Assembly: GCA_030445275.1 (NCBI GenBank)
Contig: JAUCSE010000025.1
Location: 43,159-107,158 of the forward strand
Reading direction: 5' to 3'
DNA length: 64,000 nucleotides
From: Mucilaginibacter sp.
GTDB lineage: Bacteria > Bacteroidota > Bacteroidia > Sphingobacteriales > Sphingobacteriaceae
A model generated the notes under the pieces. The model was given only the letters and a program-made list of their open reading frames with translations, was not told the origin of the DNA and ran no database searches. A program made the translations under genes and the position numbers. This document shows, piece after piece, positions 25,171 to 33,944 of the stretch; position 1 is the first letter of the stretch, and each line of letters starts with the position of its first letter.

Positions 25171-26166
25171 ATGTCTCAATCCCAAAAAACAAAAACGCAG
25201 CACATTTTAATTAGCCGAACCGATGCCATTGGTGATGTTGTGCTTACTTTACCAATGGCCGCTTATATCAAAGAGCTTATACCTGGCGCTACTGTTTCGT
25301 TTTTGGGCCGTACCTATACTCAGCCTGTAGTTAATACCTGTACAGATGTTGATGAGTTTATTAATTACGATGAACTAAAAAAGCTAACAGAAGCAGGACA
25401 GGTTAGTTATATCCGGAATAAAAATATCGATATCATTATTCATGTTTTCCCCAATAAGCATGTATCGACTATTGCCAGGGATGCGGGCATTAAGCTAAGA
25501 ATTGGTACTACAAACCGGTTTTTCCACTGGTTTACCTGTAATAAGCTGGTAAAACTTAGCCGGAAAAAGTCTGATCTGCACGAAGCACAGCTAAATCTTA
25601 TTTTGTTAAACCCATTGGGCTTAACTGGTATCCCATCATTACAACAGGTAATTGACCATTATAATTTTGAACGTATAATACAGCTACCGGAAACACTGGA
25701 AAGTACACTGGTAAAGGATAAGTTTAACCTCGTTCTGCACCCCAAATCGCACGGCAGTGGTATGGAGTGGGGACTTGATAATTTTGCCGGTTTAATCAAC
25801 CAATTACCCGCCGATAGCTATAACATTATTATAACCGGTTCTGAAAAAGAAAAAGAGTTGTTGAGCGGATGGATAAAAACATTGCCACGTCATGTAATTG
25901 ATATGACAGGTAAAATGACGCTGCCTGAGCTGATAGCTTTTATATTTAATGCTGATGGTATGTTGGCATCAGGAACAGGGCCATTACATTTAGCTGCTGC
26001 AGCGGGCATCAATACCCTGGGGTTATTTCCGTCATTGCGGCCAATACATCCGGGCCGATGGGCGCCTCTGGGACGGAGGGCCGGTTTTTTAGAAAGCGGG
26101 GCAGACGATCTTAAGAAAATCACCGTCGATATGGTTGCTGAAAAAATTGAAGCCTGGACTAAATAA
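25171..26166 (+). CDS. Glycosyltransferase family 9 (heptosyltransferase-like)
   Basis: 331 residues, GT-B fold. The N-terminal acceptor-domain motif is ISRTDAIGDVVLTLP, and the nucleotide-sugar site has GTGPLHLAAAAG near residue 270. It is a close paralogue of the next gene, with the same motif order and the shared NYDELKxL and CNKLxxLSRxKSDLHEAQ stretches. The expected role is adding heptose or a related sugar to the lipopolysaccharide core on the cytosolic face of the inner membrane. Donor sugar not readable. Confidence 0.88.
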   Translation: MSQSQKTKTQHILISRTDAIGDVVLTLPMAAYIKELIPGATVSFLGRTYTQPVVNTCTDVDEFINYDELKKLTEAGQVSYIRNKNIDIIIHVFPNKHVSTIARDAGIKLRIGTTNRFFHWFTCNKLVKLSRKKSDLHEAQLNLILLNPLGLTGIPSLQQVIDHYNFERIIQLPETLESTLVKDKFNLVLHPKSHGSGMEWGLDNFAGLINQLPADSYNIIITGSEKEKELLSGWIKTLPRHVIDMTGKMTLPELIAFIFNADGMLASGTGPLHLAAAAGINTLGLFPSLRPIHPGRWAPLGRRAGFLESGADDLKKITVDMVAEKIEAWTK

Positions 26167-26225
26167 ATACGCCTAAATAGCGTTTTAAACTCTATCATTG
26201 TATTTTTTAATCTATATAAAGTTAA

Positions 26226-27227
26226 ATGCCAATAGTTGATAATAAAAAAATAACCCATATTTTAATAAACAGGATTGATGCAATGGGCGATGTTGTGCTC
26301 AACATACCAGCCTGTGTTTACTTAAAACAACTATATCCGGATGTGATCATTAGTTTTCTGGGGCGAAGCTATACCAAACCTGTAGTGGATGCCTGCAAAG
26401 CCATTGATCATTTTATTAACTATGACGAACTTAAGGATTTATCAAAAAAGGAGATAGCTGCAATATTTAAAGAAAAAAATATTGATGCAATTGTGCATGA
26501 GTTTTCGAAGCGACAAATTGCAGAAGCCGCCAAAAAAGCTGGTGTTAAAATAAGAATAGGAACAACGAGCAGGAATTATCACTTTTTTACGTGTAATAAA
26601 TTAATAAGGCTAAGTCGTGGAAAATCAGATTTGCACGAGGCGCAACAGAATATTTATATGTGCAAACCGCTTGGCATTACCCATGTACCTACCCTGGGCA
26701 CCATAGCAGGTTATTTTAAAGAAAATTTTAAACCAGCCATTGAACTGCCCGCACAATTTAAAGATCTGCTGAAAAATGATAAATTCAATTTGATCATCCA
26801 CTCCAAATCAAACGGAAACGGCAGGGAATGGAGTGCTGACAATTTTACTGAGCTTATTAAGCTTTTGCCCGAAAATAAGTTTCGTGTTTTTATAACCGGT
26901 TCAGAAAAAGAACACGAACTGTTTAAAACATGGATACCTCAATTGCCAAAGCATGTGATTGATTTAAGCGGAAAGCTCTCACTTGCCGAATTGATTGCCT
27001 TTATATATGATGCCGACGGCCTGCTGGCATCAGGAACAGGGCCATTGCATGTTGCCGCAGCTTGTGGAATACATACCCTGGGCCTGTTTCCAATTTCGCG
27101 CTCCATAAATGCTACACGCTGGGCCCCGATAGGTAAAAAAGCAGAACATATTGAAAGCGATTCGGATAACTTGAGCAGTATTACAGTTGATATGGTTTTT
27201 GACCGTATCAACGAATGGGTTAGTTAG
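26226..27227 (+). CDS. Glycosyltransferase family 9, paralogue of the preceding gene
   Basis: 333 residues. Motifs: INRIDAMGDVVLNIP at the N-terminus and LLASGTGPLHVAAACG at the donor site. Shared sequence throughout with the gene 59 bp upstream shows a tandem duplication followed by divergence; the two probably add successive sugars. An MsbA-like flippase gene follows 99 bp downstream. Confidence 0.88.
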   Translation: MPIVDNKKITHILINRIDAMGDVVLNIPACVYLKQLYPDVIISFLGRSYTKPVVDACKAIDHFINYDELKDLSKKEIAAIFKEKNIDAIVHEFSKRQIAEAAKKAGVKIRIGTTSRNYHFFTCNKLIRLSRGKSDLHEAQQNIYMCKPLGITHVPTLGTIAGYFKENFKPAIELPAQFKDLLKNDKFNLIIHSKSNGNGREWSADNFTELIKLLPENKFRVFITGSEKEHELFKTWIPQLPKHVIDLSGKLSLAELIAFIYDADGLLASGTGPLHVAAACGIHTLGLFPISRSINATRWAPIGKKAEHIESDSDNLSSITVDMVFDRINEWVS

Positions 27228-27326
27228 TAATAATAATGGTAAGAGTCTGATCGTTTAAAATAGGCCTCAAAAACTATGTACGTATAATAGCTGCCATTTA
27301 CTTAATTTTGCAGCTTAACTTTTTAA

Positions 27327-29171
27327 ATGAAAACTTATTTCAGGTTACTTTCGTTTGCTAAGCCAATTGAAAAATTCGCTATCCCCTATATCATATTTAC
27401 CTTGTTATATGTGGTTTTCAGCACTTCTGTATTGGGTATGCTGGGCCCTTTACTTAATACTTTGTTTCATGTAGGTTCTATTGGTAATGTTGATTCAACG
27501 GCAGTTGTAAAGAATACTAAAGATATTTCATTGTTGGATATACCAGCGTGGTTCAAGTATTATACAAATCATTTCATTACTACCTATGGTGAATGGGGTG
27601 CATTAAAATTTGTATGTGCTGTAATGGTAATAGCTGTTTTTTTAGGTAACATATTCCGTTACCTGTCGCAGCGTATTATGGAAAGCCTGCGTATACACAC
27701 CTTACTTAGAATAAGAAAAGCGGTATTTGACAATGTAATGAACCTGCACATGGGTTATTTTAGCAATGAGCGCAAGGGCGATATTATGTCAAAAATAGCG
27801 TCTGAGGTTCAAACCGTGCAATTTTCGGTAACCGGTACTTTGCAGGTTGTTTTTAAAGAACCTTTACTGCTTATTGGATATTTGTTTTGGTTATTTTATA
27901 TATCGGCCAAGCTTACTTTAATTTCATTGCTGATCATACCTATAGCAGGCTTTATAATTTCTCGTATTGTAAAAAAACTGCGTTCGCAGGCCATTGCTGC
28001 GCAAAACTCTTACGCCAATATGATCAGCTATTTGGATGAAGCTTTATCTGGTATCAAGATCATTAAAGCATTTAACGCTACCGATTTTATCATCAAACGT
28101 TTTGATGACGAGAACAGGCGCTATTCAAAAATTACAAGGTCAATGTCAAAGCGGCAGCAGCTGGCATCGCCGGTATCCGAAACGTTGTCGGTAGCTATGA
28201 TCTCTTTTGTGGTACTTTATGGGGGCTATCTCATCTTTAATAAAAAATCAGATCTTGATGCCGGGCAGTTTATTGCCTATATAGCCTTGTTTTCACAACT
28301 GATGCGCCCGGCTAAGGCTATAGGTGATGCGTTTAGCAATATCCATTCGGGGTTAGTAGCGGGCGAACGTATACTGGCGCTTATTGACGAAAAACCATTG
28401 ATACAGGATGCTCCCGACGCAATAGTTGTAAACGAATTTAAGAAAAGCATCCAACTGGAAAACGTTTCTTTTGCCTATAATGAAAAAGAGGTGCTGAAAA
28501 ATATTAACTTAACCTTGCCAAAAGGTAAAACCATAGCCATGGTTGGGCCTTCGGGAGGCGGGAAATCAACATTGATGGATTTGCTGCCAAGATTTATTGA
28601 GCCAAAAAGCGGCAGGATATTAGTTGATGACCATGACATACAGCACATAAAAACCACCTCATTACGGGCGCTGATGGGGGTTGTAAACCAGGAGTCGCTG
28701 TTATTTAATGATACCATATTTAATAATATTGCCTTTGGTAAAACCGGAGTAACTCAGGAACAGGTTGAAGCAGCCGCGCGAATTGCCAATGCGCATAACT
28801 TTATTATGGAGACCGATAATGGATACCAAACCAATACCGGCGACAGGGGTACAAAACTATCGGGCGGACAAAGGCAAAGAATATGTATAGCAAGGGCGGT
28901 GTTAAATAATCCCCCTATCATGTTGCTTGACGAGGCTACATCTGCATTAGATACCGAATCTGAAAAACTGGTTCAGGAAGCTTTAAATAACCTGATGAAA
29001 AACCGCACATCACTGATAATTGCGCATCGGCTTAGTACCATACAAAACGCTGATCTTATTATTGTGCTTGATAACGGAAAAGTGGCAGAGCAGGGTTCTC
29101 ATATGGAGCTGATGAACCATAACGGAGTGTACAGGCGGTTAATAGATATGCAAACTTTTAATACCGACTAA
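27327..29171 (+). CDS. MsbA-like lipid flippase (ABC exporter)
   Basis: 614 residues. The membrane domain (about 1-345) has six helices. The nucleotide-binding domain has Walker A GPSGGGKSTLMDLL, signature LSGGQRQRICIARAV, and Walker B IMLLDEATSALD. Position inside a glycosyltransferase cluster and length support a lipid A-core flippase that turns the glycolipid over at the inner membrane. A candidate -7 element TAATTTTG (27303-27310) lies 16 bp before the ATG. It is a different protein from the shorter ABC exporter at 13076. Confidence 0.88.
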   Translation: MKTYFRLLSFAKPIEKFAIPYIIFTLLYVVFSTSVLGMLGPLLNTLFHVGSIGNVDSTAVVKNTKDISLLDIPAWFKYYTNHFITTYGEWGALKFVCAVMVIAVFLGNIFRYLSQRIMESLRIHTLLRIRKAVFDNVMNLHMGYFSNERKGDIMSKIASEVQTVQFSVTGTLQVVFKEPLLLIGYLFWLFYISAKLTLISLLIIPIAGFIISRIVKKLRSQAIAAQNSYANMISYLDEALSGIKIIKAFNATDFIIKRFDDENRRYSKITRSMSKRQQLASPVSETLSVAMISFVVLYGGYLIFNKKSDLDAGQFIAYIALFSQLMRPAKAIGDAFSNIHSGLVAGERILALIDEKPLIQDAPDAIVVNEFKKSIQLENVSFAYNEKEVLKNINLTLPKGKTIAMVGPSGGGKSTLMDLLPRFIEPKSGRILVDDHDIQHIKTTSLRALMGVVNQESLLFNDTIFNNIAFGKTGVTQEQVEAAARIANAHNFIMETDNGYQTNTGDRGTKLSGGQRQRICIARAVLNNPPIMLLDEATSALDTESEKLVQEALNNLMKNRTSLIIAHRLSTIQNADLIIVLDNGKVAEQGSHMELMNHNGVYRRLIDMQTFNTD

Positions 29172-29203
29172 AGGTTATTTTTCTGGTTTATAAATGATTA
29201 AGA

Positions 29204-30145
29204 ATGAAAAAGAAAAGTTTTATAAGTAAATACTGGCTTAAATACACGGATAGGGTTAGTTACAAAAAATATAAATGGGAGCTGGCTAATTATAAAACAG
29301 CTCAATTCACTAATTTTTTAACCAGCTTTAACCAATTAAATACGCCAGCCAGAATAAAGGAACTAGCCGATACTAATCATCAAATCAATTTTAATCATAG
29401 CGGTAATGCAGGTGATATCATCTATGCTTTACCAACTATTAAAAAAATAGCTGAAACAACTAAGGTACCTACAAATTTATATTTAAGGCCGAATCAGCCA
29501 TTAAAGATCTCTGCCGACAAAACACATCCGTTGGGTAATGTAATGCTGAATGAAAAAAGCATTGAGATGCTTGAACCTTTAATTAGCTCACAACCCTATA
29601 TTGATCAATACGGAGCTTTAACAAACCAACTTATTGATATTGATCTTGACTATTTCAGAGCGGGCCTGGTACCGCAGGATAAAGGGAACATTGCGCATTG
29701 GTGTGCGTATATTACTGGCGTTAACCCAGTTTTATGGCAAAAATGGCTAACAGTTGAACCTGATCTGTCATTTAAAAACGACGTAGTTATTGCCCGCAGC
29801 GAGAGATACCGCAATATTCTGATCAATCATAAGTTTTTGAGAAATTACGACAGGTTGAAATTTATAGGTGTGGAGTCAGAATTTAAGGATATCAGGAAAT
29901 ATATACCCAATATTGAATGGGTGCAGGTGAGTGATTTTTTGCAAATGGCCCAAATAATTGCGGGTTGTAAATTTTTTATTGGTAATCAGTCGTTTCCGTT
30001 TTCAATTGCCGAGGCATTAAAAGTTCCGCGCATACTAGAAGTATCCTTAGAAGTGATCAACGTGATACCCGAAGGTGAAAATGGTTATGATTTTCTTTTT
30101 CAGGATCATTTTGAGGCGCTGGTTAAAGAGCTTTATTATCAATAA
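29204..30145 (+). CDS. GT9-like glycosyltransferase, divergent
   Basis: 313 residues. It has NHSGNAGDIIYALPTIKK, matching the GDxxxALP acceptor-domain motif of family 9 but with an extra basic N-terminal extension of about 65 residues. The C-terminal FFIGNQSFPFSIAEALKVPRI corresponds to the GxxSGPxHLAAAxxxP donor site with changed residues. It lies 32 bp after the flippase, probably in the same operon, and converges on the GT2 operon. I read it as a diverged heptosyltransferase-fold enzyme; the activity is uncertain. Confidence 0.7.
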   Translation: MKKKSFISKYWLKYTDRVSYKKYKWELANYKTAQFTNFLTSFNQLNTPARIKELADTNHQINFNHSGNAGDIIYALPTIKKIAETTKVPTNLYLRPNQPLKISADKTHPLGNVMLNEKSIEMLEPLISSQPYIDQYGALTNQLIDIDLDYFRAGLVPQDKGNIAHWCAYITGVNPVLWQKWLTVEPDLSFKNDVVIARSERYRNILINHKFLRNYDRLKFIGVESEFKDIRKYIPNIEWVQVSDFLQMAQIIAGCKFFIGNQSFPFSIAEALKVPRILEVSLEVINVIPEGENGYDFLFQDHFEALVKELYYQ

Positions 30146-30183
30146 TATTTTACCAGTGTAAATTATATTAGGTGATAGGAATA

Positions 30184-30834
30184 TCACATTAATTTTTCAT
30201 AAAAATCGTTTTGACTTTCCTGCCTTTTAATGTCTTTAATATGGATAAGGCAATATTCGTAATTTTCAACAGGAAGGTCAAGGCCTCTTTTGTACCCTAT
30301 GAGTATTTCATGAACCTTGTTTTTCCATTGAATAGAGCCATTTAGTTTAATTATACGGGGTTGAAAATCAGGAAAGTTGATATAGTTTTTATCGTTAATA
30401 TTCCAATTCCACTTTTTAACATGCTCAGGGCTATATCCATTTACAATGTTTATTCTGGGTACAAAAAAACAGTCGCATTTACTTTTCTTTTTTAAGAAGC
30501 GCTTTATTTTTTTGATCAGTGTAGTTTGGGGTATTTCATCAGCATCAATCTGAAACAAATAATCGCCTTTTGCTATAGCTAAAAAATTATTCTTAAATGT
30601 AGCAAAATCATTATTCAGCATTTCCTTTGCTACAACAATATGATCTTTATACCGTGTTATTACCTCATCTACTGATTGATTTTTATTGGTAATATCCTGT
30701 AATACAATAATTTCGTCCTTTTTGTCAATTAATGGAATAAGGGTTGATAGCAGATTATTTAATTCAACAGCCTCGTTACATACGGTGATTCCATATGATA
30801 TTCTGAGCCTTTTAGTGAAAAGATTAAAAAACAT
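30184..30834 (-). CDS. Glycosyltransferase family 2
   Basis: 216 residues, GT-A fold. It has the nucleotide-sugar region SYGITVCNEAVELNNLL, the DxD-type motif FQIDADEIP and KNKVHEILIGYK, typical of the WaaE/KdtX-like GT2 group that modifies the lipopolysaccharide inner core. It is the last gene of a three-gene minus-strand operon (5-bp gap to the gene before it). Length is on the short side for the family but looks complete. Confidence 0.85.
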   Translation of the reverse strand: MFFNLFTKRLRISYGITVCNEAVELNNLLSTLIPLIDKKDEIIVLQDITNKNQSVDEVITRYKDHIVVAKEMLNNDFATFKNNFLAIAKGDYLFQIDADEIPQTTLIKKIKRFLKKKSKCDCFFVPRINIVNGYSPEHVKKWNWNINDKNYINFPDFQPRIIKLNGSIQWKNKVHEILIGYKRGLDLPVENYEYCLIHIKDIKRQESQNDFYEKLM

Positions 30835-30839
30835 AAACG

Positions 30840-32021
30840 TTATTTTTTATCGAGCTTAATAAGCCGATTTTCATGACTGATAAAATTAACTATTTGGATC
30901 CGAAAGATGCCCAATTTGAATTTTTTATCTGTACCTAATAGTTTGGAAAGAAAATTAGGCGATTTGTTGATCTTATCAGTGATGATCTCATTTATTCGTT
31001 CCAATCTTTGCAAAGCTTTGTTGTTAAATTTTTGCCCGTTAAAAGAGATCAGGATATCGTTATTCTTAATTTCGTTAAATGATTTAATTTTATCATTCAG
31101 ATTGAATAAAGTATGCGGCTGTTCAGTAACAATATAATGATCTGCATTACAGTTTGCGTATATATTGCTGCATAATGGCTCTAATTGTGGTAACAATTTT
31201 TCATTGCAATTTTTTATAATCAGCCCTATGCTGTATGTTTTTTTTATTGGCGATGAGGTTTTGAAGCCCCATTTTCTGACAAAGTTTCTGTTGGATTGTA
31301 ATTCAATAAGTTGTGTTTTGGTTTGATATTCGGCAGAAAATCTGGAGGTTTTACTAACAAAATGATAGCATAGCGCTCCGGGTACAATTATCTTTTTTAA
31401 ACCCAGAAGGTTAAGCCGAAGTATCAGATCATCATCTTCGCAAAACATAGGATCGTATAATGGGTCAAGGCCGCCTATATTTAAAAGCGTTTGCCGGTAA
31501 ATACATAAAAAGAACGAAACACCTTCTACACTACTTACCCGTACTTTGTTTTCTTTTTGAAAGCTATCAGAAAATGCATGTAACGAATCTTTTTTAAATG
31601 ATGCGATATCTGCCCCAAAATCTTTAACTATTTTCCATGGCCGGCCATCATCAGCAAAAATGGGAGGTTCAATGGTAGTATAATAAATAAGCGTATTTTG
31701 CGAAAGATGATCTTCTAACTCTTCCATAAAATAAGGGGTTAGCACCATGTCATTATGCGCAAACACAACATAATCTTTTGTGGCTAATTCCGTGCATTTA
31801 TTATAGGTATCGGCAAGTGTTTTGCCTTCAGGCGAATAATAATATTTTACGTGATCATCTTGCAGGCTATCTAACCACTCGTTGGTACCGTCAGTACTAT
31901 TATAACTCGTAAACACGAGCTCTACATCGGGATATAAAGCACGGGTGGTATGATAAAAATGTTTGCTGTAATCTATATTGTTTTTTAATCCTACTAATAT
32001 TGATATGTTGTTATTATGCAT
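30840..32021 (-). CDS. Glycosyltransferase family 2 with C-terminal extension
   Basis: 393 residues. GT-A domain (1-270): ISILVGLKNNIDYSKHFY, TSYNSTDGTNEWL, FAHNDMVLTPYF (DxD-like HND) and MFCEDDDLILRLNLLG (general-base region EDDD). About 120 residues of unrecognised sequence follow. It is the middle gene of the GT2 operon, 33 bp after the first gene. Probably a surface glycan glycosyltransferase; sugar unknown. Confidence 0.85.
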   Translation of the reverse strand: MHNNNISILVGLKNNIDYSKHFYHTTRALYPDVELVFTSYNSTDGTNEWLDSLQDDHVKYYYSPEGKTLADTYNKCTELATKDYVVFAHNDMVLTPYFMEELEDHLSQNTLIYYTTIEPPIFADDGRPWKIVKDFGADIASFKKDSLHAFSDSFQKENKVRVSSVEGVSFFLCIYRQTLLNIGGLDPLYDPMFCEDDDLILRLNLLGLKKIIVPGALCYHFVSKTSRFSAEYQTKTQLIELQSNRNFVRKWGFKTSSPIKKTYSIGLIIKNCNEKLLPQLEPLCSNIYANCNADHYIVTEQPHTLFNLNDKIKSFNEIKNNDILISFNGQKFNNKALQRLERINEIITDKINKSPNFLSKLLGTDKKFKLGIFRIQIVNFISHENRLIKLDKK

Positions 32022-32054
32022 TATTATAAGTGGTGTAGGCTCATATTAATGTTT

Positions 32055-32942
32055 TTATTTTTGTGGTTTAAGCATCTTTTTAACCAAATAAAAGTTAAGC
32101 TTACAAAACAATAAAGCATTAAGTTTTAAAAAACGATTGTTTTTCCAGAGCAGGGTAAATATAGTGTTTATTGGATAATTGAGTCTGGATAATTGATCGG
32201 TAAAATCTCTGAAGGTTTTCTTTTCAATATGTATGCTTTGTTTTGTTGAAACCTGATTGTCAATATTTATGGGTAAATGCCGGTGCCATTTTAAATGGAG
32301 CTTTAACGTTTCTTGTATCCAGGTTTTGTTATAATTGCCTTCAGAAAAATGATCAAGTAATACCTCAAAAGTAACGGCCACCTTATATTTTGTACCCACG
32401 GATAAAGAGAAATCGACATCATATCCATGAAATTCTTTAAAGGTAGCTTCATCAAACATAAATTCCCTGGCTATGCTTTTTGTTGTACAGAACCATACAC
32501 CATCAATAGCGGTTACCTTTGCCAGGCTTTCGTTAGTAGGGTTAAGGTGATCTAATCTTGATTGGGTAGGGTTATGTCTGGAGGACTGTATGATATTTAA
32601 GTAAGTAGTATCGGTATCAAACCCTCTCCAACCGGATGGGCTTAAAGGTTTATATGTACTGCCAGCAACACCTACTAATCCTAATTGAGGATCGTTGTTA
32701 AATAACGAAACAATTAGCTGGCCCCAGTTATTAGTTTTTATAATGATGTCTTCATGCATAAAACACAAAGTGCTGTATTGCGCTTTTAAGATCCCCTTGT
32801 TATAAACAGCACAAATACTTTTCTTTTCTAAACTGTTATTGATCGCTATAATTTCGTAGGGTACGCCGATCGTTACAGCTATATTTTCACTTACTTGTTT
32901 TAATAGATCCTTATTGGCAGAGCAGATTACTATTGATATCAT
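32055..32942 (-). CDS. Glycosyltransferase, GT2-like (StrF-type)
   Basis: 295 residues from the ATG at 32942. A longer frame to 33053 runs through the terminator of the upstream gene and gives a meaningless N-terminus, so it is rejected. ISIVICSANKDLLKQ and VPYEIIAINNS start a GT-A fold. LCFMHEDIIIKTNNWGQ holds the acidic metal-binding residues, and WRGFDTD, IDGVWFCTTKS and FHGYDVDFSLSV match the StrF-like GT2_5 group. It is the first gene of the three-gene GT2 operon. Confidence 0.8.
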   Translation of the reverse strand: MISIVICSANKDLLKQVSENIAVTIGVPYEIIAINNSLEKKSICAVYNKGILKAQYSTLCFMHEDIIIKTNNWGQLIVSLFNNDPQLGLVGVAGSTYKPLSPSGWRGFDTDTTYLNIIQSSRHNPTQSRLDHLNPTNESLAKVTAIDGVWFCTTKSIAREFMFDEATFKEFHGYDVDFSLSVGTKYKVAVTFEVLLDHFSEGNYNKTWIQETLKLHLKWHRHLPINIDNQVSTKQSIHIEKKTFRDFTDQLSRLNYPINTIFTLLWKNNRFLKLNALLFCKLNFYLVKKMLKPQK

Positions 32943-33018
32943 AATAGGTTTATTGTTAACAATTTGAGTATAACACTTTGCAATAGTTTTTACTATTTTC
33001 AAGGTTATATACAAATAC

Positions 33019-33051
33019 GAAAGATGCTGTAGTTTCGCTACAGCATCTTTC
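33019..33051 (-). terminator. Terminator of the porin-like gene
   Basis: A perfect 14-bp stem (33019-33032 with 33038-33051) with a 5-nt loop, 21 bp after the stop at 33072. It separates the barrel gene from the GT2 operon. Confidence 0.87.
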
Positions 33052-33071
33052 AATTAACAATATTGCATGCT

Positions 33072-33746
33072 TTACTGGAACTTAAATCCCAGTCCTATCT
33101 GCCAAACCTGGTTGCGGAAATCGGGAAGCTGATCCTCATTAGAGCTGTTTCTGGAAAGGTCAATATTGTATCGGCCCCTGATCTCTACGTTGCGGTTAAT
33201 ATCGACACTGATACCTACTACACCAGCAACATAGCTTTGATCGCCTTGGTGCCCATCAAAACGAGTTTCAACGTTGGTGCCAAATTCACGGTAAGTATCT
33301 CTTTGCGAAGTTAAAAAGGTAAGTTGAGGCCCAATTAAAAAATTAAACCCGCGTACTATCCTGAATTTTGCCAGTAAGGGTATATCAATATAGTTGGTAC
33401 GTTCAGTAAAGTGCGCATCTGCGAGATCTGAACTAAAGCCCTTTTGCGAAAATAATATTTCCGGTGCAAAAGAAAAAGGGTACGCTACCGGAATGTCAAA
33501 CGTAAGCCCGGCATTGAAACCCGCAATACTGCTCGAACTAAAACGCGAATCATAAGCATCAATCGAGTTTGCAACGTTCAGCCCGGCGGTAAAACCTATT
33601 TTAATCTGGTTAAAATCATCATACTGCCTGCGTGGGCGTTCATGTCTTACATATCGGCGTGGCGGTCTGCGGCCATCATAATAATTTTGTGCGCTTGCCA
33701 TACCGGCTGTAAATAAGCATATCGCTAAAAAGATAAATTTTTTCAT
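33072..33746 (-). CDS. PorT-like outer membrane beta-barrel protein
   Basis: 224 residues from the ATG at 33746 (MKKFIFLAICLFTAGMASAQ signal peptide); an upstream in-frame start adds 15 implausible residues. An Arg/Tyr-rich segment (RRPPRRYVRHERPRRQYDD) is followed by a small barrel with alternating strands, such as GFTAGLNVAN, SFAPEILFSQKG, IDIPLLAKFRI, FLIGPQLTFL and the final WQIGLGFKFQ. No ligand can be inferred. Confidence 0.82.
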   Translation of the reverse strand: MKKFIFLAICLFTAGMASAQNYYDGRRPPRRYVRHERPRRQYDDFNQIKIGFTAGLNVANSIDAYDSRFSSSSIAGFNAGLTFDIPVAYPFSFAPEILFSQKGFSSDLADAHFTERTNYIDIPLLAKFRIVRGFNFLIGPQLTFLTSQRDTYREFGTNVETRFDGHQGDQSYVAGVVGISVDINRNVEIRGRYNIDLSRNSSNEDQLPDFRNQVWQIGLGFKFQ

Positions 33747-33944
33747 TTTTTTAATTGTTTTTTTGAAGAGTAGCAAAACTATCATAAGCATTCTCTTATC
33801 CTCAGCTTATAATGTTTTTATGATTAATTTGTTTTTATATATGCATAGAGTAAAAATTATGACAAAGGTTTATTAGCGGTGTAATTTTTGTAATATTTGA
33901 ATATCCTTATCGGGGTAAAACATACATTTACACTACATTTGACC

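Noticed and set aside
32943..33053. 37-codon extension of the StrF-like glycosyltransferase
   Set aside because: It starts upstream of the terminator of the porin-like gene and encodes its hairpin.
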